Assembly (NCBI GenBank): GCA_003225315.1
Contig: QHZD01000051.1
Span: 1-64,000, forward strand
Direction of reading: 5' to 3'
DNA: 64,000 nucleotides
DNA from: Acidobacteriota bacterium
GTDB lineage: Bacteria; Acidobacteriota; Terriglobia; Acidiferrales; UBA7541
Shown: positions 60,889-64,000 of the stretch, piece by piece
Layout of the letters: each line of letters opens with the position of its first letter
Numbering within the stretch: the first letter of the stretch is position 1
Notes under the pieces: generated by a model
The model's input: the letters and a program-made list of their open reading frames with translations, nothing else
Database searches by the model: none
What the model was told of the DNA's origin: nothing
Position numbers and translations under genes: made by a program

Positions 60889-61800
60889 TCAACCCCGTTC
60901 GCTCTTCGGACACTGGCGGAAATCCAACATGATGTCCACAGTGCCGTTGACGGTGTCTCGCGAGACCGGCATATTCCTGTCTAGAGATGAACCCGGGGGT
61001 AGGCGAGTCATATTGCTTTTGAAGAAAGCCCGCCATAACGCGGGGTTGAAGAAGTCCCCGATTTGTTGCGGAGGAGTCAGCTCGCTCTGTGTCTTCGTGG
61101 GCAAGCCCACGAACTCTAGCTTCGCAATGCGGTAAGGCTTTTGCTCATCCACGTTGATGAGAAGATCGATTAGCGAATTCTTTTCATCGATTGTCGTCTC
61201 AGGTTCGGGTGTGGCATCAATGTATCCCTTTGAGCCGTACAGCCTTCCTATCGCTTCGAGCCCACCTCGAATCTTTGTGACGTCGAACAGATCGCCTTCT
61301 TGCAGTTGAACCTGCTGCCTGAGGAGCGCTTCCGGGAGCACCAATGGGGAATCCGAGGCGCTCGCGAACCGTAGGTGTCCGAGCCTGTACTGTGGCCCGC
61401 TTTCTATGGTAACCGCCAACACATAACGACGCTCGCTAGGCTGCGCAAGGACCAGATACGGCGTCCCTTCCACATTAGTTCTAAAGTAGCCTCGTTCGCG
61501 CAATGCATCTCTCATTGAGTTGAGAGCTTGATTGACCCAGCTGGAGTCAGGTTGTTCCGTGGTGGTCCAGAGATCTTGTTGCTGGATAAGCTTAGCGTGC
61601 TCTTCTTTTTGTGCGTCGGAGAGAGGATTTTCACTCTGAAATTCAACGCCGACGATGGTGATTCTTGTTTTTTGTGTGGGGACATTTGACGAGGAATCGG
61701 TGTTAGCACACGGTTGAGATTGCGCAAACAAAAGGGGAGACGAACACGAAATTGCGAGTATGGCCAGAATGCCGAGTCGAAAATACATTCGGCAGCTCAT
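60889..61800 (-). CDS. Exported POTRA-domain protein without a barrel
   Basis: The 303-residue protein has a signal peptide (LGILAILAISCSSPLLFA) and two or three POTRA-like repeats of the BamA/TamA kind (VEFQSENPLSDAQKEEHAKL, LRERGYFRTNVEG, GPQYRLGHLRFASAS and LRQQVQLQEGDLFDVTKIRG, YIDATPEPETTID). The C-terminus is short, with no beta-barrel. It is likely periplasmic and may bind outer-membrane proteins or a partner. The start could be 61800 or 61788 (MYFRLG). It is convergent with aceA. Confidence 0.7.
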   Translation of the reverse strand: MSCRMYFRLGILAILAISCSSPLLFAQSQPCANTDSSSNVPTQKTRITIVGVEFQSENPLSDAQKEEHAKLIQQQDLWTTTEQPDSSWVNQALNSMRDALRERGYFRTNVEGTPYLVLAQPSERRYVLAVTIESGPQYRLGHLRFASASDSPLVLPEALLRQQVQLQEGDLFDVTKIRGGLEAIGRLYGSKGYIDATPEPETTIDEKNSLIDLLINVDEQKPYRIAKLEFVGLPTKTQSELTPPQQIGDFFNPALWRAFFKSNMTRLPPGSSLDRNMPVSRDTVNGTVDIMLDFRQCPKSERG

Positions 61801-61860
61801 CGATTGAATCTTATGCCCAGTTTAGGTCATTCCAATAAAGTCAAGCGGAAGATGAGTTGC

Positions 61861-63075
61861 TCAGGAAGAAACGTTGGGCCAAGACTGGCCGTCGGGATAG
61901 GAGCGCCGCGTTCTAAACGACGACGAAGGAGCGGAATAGCCCGTGGTGGCCGAGCCTTTCATGACAGCGTCGAAGGCGGATTGGAAGGCTTCCATGTCCT
62001 GCTGGGTGCCAACGGTAATGCGCGTGTACGTAGGCCAAACGGGCCAGATCCGGCCGATGAATACATTGCGCGCGGCCATCGCGTCGATGACTTCTTTGGC
62101 GGGGCGCTTGGTGTCCAGCATGAAACAGTTGGACTCGGAGGGAACGAAGGAATAGCCATGGCTCCCGAGCCAATCAAGGGTTTTTTGGCGGATTTCGGCG
62201 TTCAACTTTTTGCGCTCGGAAACGAGATGCTCGTGCTTCAGGCTGGCGGTTGCCGCAGCTAGCGCGGTGATGGGCATGGCGCTCCAGCCGCTGAAGTTCT
62301 CCAGCTTCGCGAGCAAGTCGGGACGCGCGATGGCCATTCCGCAGCGGATGCCGGCCATTCCGTAAATTTTCGAGAAAGTGCGCAACACGATCACGTCGCG
62401 ATCAGCCTTGACGAGATCGAGGGCGCTGACGCCGTCGGAGAAATGGATGTAGGCTTCGTCGACGAGCACGACCGAGCCCTTCGGCTTCGCCGCCAAGAGC
62501 TGCTCGATTTCGGAATGCGGCGTCAGTGTGCCCGTGGGATTATTTGGGCTACACACATAGAAGAGCCCGGCGTCCGGAGCTGCGGCGAGCATAGCCTTGA
62601 TGTCGTGGGCATACGTTTTGGTCAGCGGAGTCTTGACGATGCGAGCCCCAGAGATTTTTGCCGCTTTCATGCCGGCTTCGTATCCCGGGTCGGCGGTGAC
62701 GTAGCTTTTCGCCGGCGACGTAAACGCCAGTACGGAGAAATGGAGCGGCTCGCTCGAGCCGGGAAAGACGCGCACGTATTCCTGCTTGAGGCCTTCCATT
62801 TCCGTGAAAGTCTTCACGAATTCTTCCGCGAGCCAATAGGAATAGCGCCCGCCTTGCGGGGCCATGTCCACGATAGCTTTGCGCGCGGCGTCGCAGGGGC
62901 CGAGCGGATTTTCGTTTGCGTCGATCACCACCGCTCCCGGGTGAAAAACTTTGCGATCTTCCGCCGCGAGAGACGCCTCGGTGGTAATGCGGAACGCCGC
63001 CGCCGCGGTGGCCGCAGCCGACAACTGGAGAAACGTCCTCCGCGAACCATTGGAAAGAATCTCGTTAGTTTTCAT
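61861..63075 (-). CDS. HisC-like aminotransferase with a Tat signal
   Basis: The 404-residue PLP enzyme starts MKTNEILSNGSRRTFLQLSA, a twin-arginine signal ending in an alanine-rich stretch. The rest is a class I/II aminotransferase of the histidinol-phosphate type: VIDANENPLGPCDAAR, YVRVFPGSSEPLHFSVLAF, VCSPNNPTGTLTPHSEIEQL, VLVDEAYIHFSDG, VLRTFSKIYGMAGIRCG (PLP Lys) and RNVFIGRIWPVWPTYTRITVG. GGAGG precedes the ATG at 63075. A signal sequence suggests export, unlike ordinary HisC, so its substrate is likely different. There is no his operon here. Confidence 0.85.
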   Translation of the reverse strand: MKTNEILSNGSRRTFLQLSAAATAAAAFRITTEASLAAEDRKVFHPGAVVIDANENPLGPCDAARKAIVDMAPQGGRYSYWLAEEFVKTFTEMEGLKQEYVRVFPGSSEPLHFSVLAFTSPAKSYVTADPGYEAGMKAAKISGARIVKTPLTKTYAHDIKAMLAAAPDAGLFYVCSPNNPTGTLTPHSEIEQLLAAKPKGSVVLVDEAYIHFSDGVSALDLVKADRDVIVLRTFSKIYGMAGIRCGMAIARPDLLAKLENFSGWSAMPITALAAATASLKHEHLVSERKKLNAEIRQKTLDWLGSHGYSFVPSESNCFMLDTKRPAKEVIDAMAARNVFIGRIWPVWPTYTRITVGTQQDMEAFQSAFDAVMKGSATTGYSAPSSSFRTRRSYPDGQSWPNVSS

Positions 63076-63352
63076 CCGGCCCTCCTCAACACGCAAATCG
63101 TTTCCGGTAATCTTGCTGCTCTCCGCCGCAACAAGAGCGGCCGGATTATTTCATCCGGCTTATGCATCACTATAGCACCGAATCCGGGGAGGATTTAAGA
63201 GCCAGTTGCAACACGGACGAGCCGGCGAACGCATCCTATTTATGGATGGCTAGGAACGAAAAATTTGATGGCGAAGATCGGATAGATTTTCTTAAGCGTT
63301 CGCTCTAGGCTTCTAGTTTGACAGTCGCGCGCAGAGAAACTTGCGGGCTTGC

Positions 63353-64000
63353 ATGGCTCAGGCAGCAAGAAATAGTCTCGCGAGACGTTCCATCGCCGAG
63401 CGAATCGACGCACTGGACTGGAGCGGCGCCGAGCAATCTCTTTCGGAGCGCGGCTACGCGGTTACGTCTCCTGTTCTCTCGCCAACGGAATGCGGCGAGT
63501 TAACCGCGATCTATAACGACGCGACCCACTTTCGCAGTCACATCATCATGGAGCGCTACCGCTTCGGGATTGGCGACTACAAGTATTTTGCGAATCCACT
63601 TCCAGATTTGGTCGCGGACCTTAGGAGCAGCGCTTACCCGCACCTCGCCGTAGTTGCGAATCGCTGGGCGGAAGCTTTTGGTGAGCGAACGTCTCCGTAT
63701 CCTCAGGAACATGCCGCCTTCGTGAAGATTTGCCACAAAGCCGGGCAGACCAAACCCACGCCGCTGATGCTTCATTACGAAGCCGGCGGGTACAACTGCC
63801 TGCATCAGGATCTCTACGGTGAGGTGAGCTTTCCGCTGCAAATGGTTTTCCCGCTTGGCCAGCAAGGCCGCGATTGGGAAGGCGGAGAATTCATCCTCGT
63901 GGAACAGCAACCGCGCGCGCAGTCCAAACCGCAGGTGGTGATTGCCGACCAGGGCCAGGCGATTGTTTTCACGACGCGATACCGGCCTGTTAAAGGTTCG
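63353..64000 (+). CDS. 2OG-Fe(II) oxygenase-like protein, 5' part (runs off window)
   Basis: From ATG 63353 the frame stays open for 216 codons to the edge. MAQAARNSLARRSIAERIDA is a helical start. VTSPVLSPTECGELTAIYND and FRSHIIMERYRFGIGDYKYF resemble prolyl-hydroxylase-like proteins, and GYNCLHQDLYGEVSFPLQMV holds the His-x-Asp iron motif (HQD), the first two ligands. The distal His and the 2OG Arg should lie just beyond the window. Its substrate is unknown. No promoter box stands out upstream. Confidence 0.8.
   Translation, partial: MAQAARNSLARRSIAERIDALDWSGAEQSLSERGYAVTSPVLSPTECGELTAIYNDATHFRSHIIMERYRFGIGDYKYFANPLPDLVADLRSSAYPHLAVVANRWAEAFGERTSPYPQEHAAFVKICHKAGQTKPTPLMLHYEAGGYNCLHQDLYGEVSFPLQMVFPLGQQGRDWEGGEFILVEQQPRAQSKPQVVIADQGQAIVFTTRYRPVKGS

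Overview
The window looks like a chromosomal segment of a soil-type Acidobacteriota, most likely near the Koribacter/Sulfotelmatobacter side of Terriglobia. This is inferred from gene content and style and was not tested by any search. The pointers are two ADOP-type duplicated FtsX/MacB permeases, two complex I loci, a Tat-signal aminotransferase, a LytS-type kinase, an IclR-controlled glyoxylate shunt, and GC-rich genes separated by AT-richer intergenic modules. Most genes encode core metabolism and look native. I saw no prophage, CRISPR array, tRNA or rRNA.

Layout. 1-0.64 kb: the 5' end of a transposase running off the left edge, the repeats of its IS end, then a promoter, terminator and repeat module. 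0.64-12.0 kb: mixed genes, including a membrane-anchored methyltransferase-like protein, a DCC thiol protein, a GbsR/MarR regulator with visible promoter and operator, an RHH/MazF toxin-antitoxin pair, a YjbR protein, a broken ADOP permease, an HNH nuclease, a LytS-like kinase, ribA and thiS. 12.1-25.5 kb (+): complex I locus 1, nuoA-C-D-EF(fused)-G-H-J-K-L-M-N. 25.87-37.7 kb (-): complex I-like locus 2, nuoA-C-D-H-J-K-L-M-N, running straight into ATP synthase Fo genes atpZ-atpI-atpB-atpE, with proC just upstream. The two loci converge on a 400-bp intergenic region. Neither contains nuoB or nuoI, and locus 2 also lacks nuoE, nuoF and nuoG.

38.6-44.7 kb: a decayed SRPBCC gene, an intact ADOP permease, an HxlR regulator with a palindromic operator, a beta-propeller/MoaD-like pair, and DinB-like and DoxX-like proteins. 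44.7-52.0 kb (-): molybdenum cofactor genes moeA-moaC-(response regulator)-mog, then purA, tag, trxA and glgA. 52.3-56.5 kb: a small hypothetical, an AadA-like nucleotidyltransferase, the third repeat module, ksgA, a glycerophosphodiesterase and a BON protein whose last codons are tandemly repeated. 56.7-60.9 kb: an IclR regulator divergent from malate synthase and isocitrate lyase, with two 18-bp palindromes between them. 60.9-64 kb: a POTRA-only exported protein, a Tat-exported HisC-like aminotransferase and the start of a 2OG-Fe(II) oxygenase.

The most unusual features are the two complementary complex I loci that both lack B and I, the fusion of the second locus to Fo genes, the intergenic modules at about 0.2, 25.6 and 53.7 kb that share a promoter, an AGAATCAACACTTA-type repeat and a G-rich tail (two also have a terminator), and the paired palindromes upstream of the glyoxylate genes.
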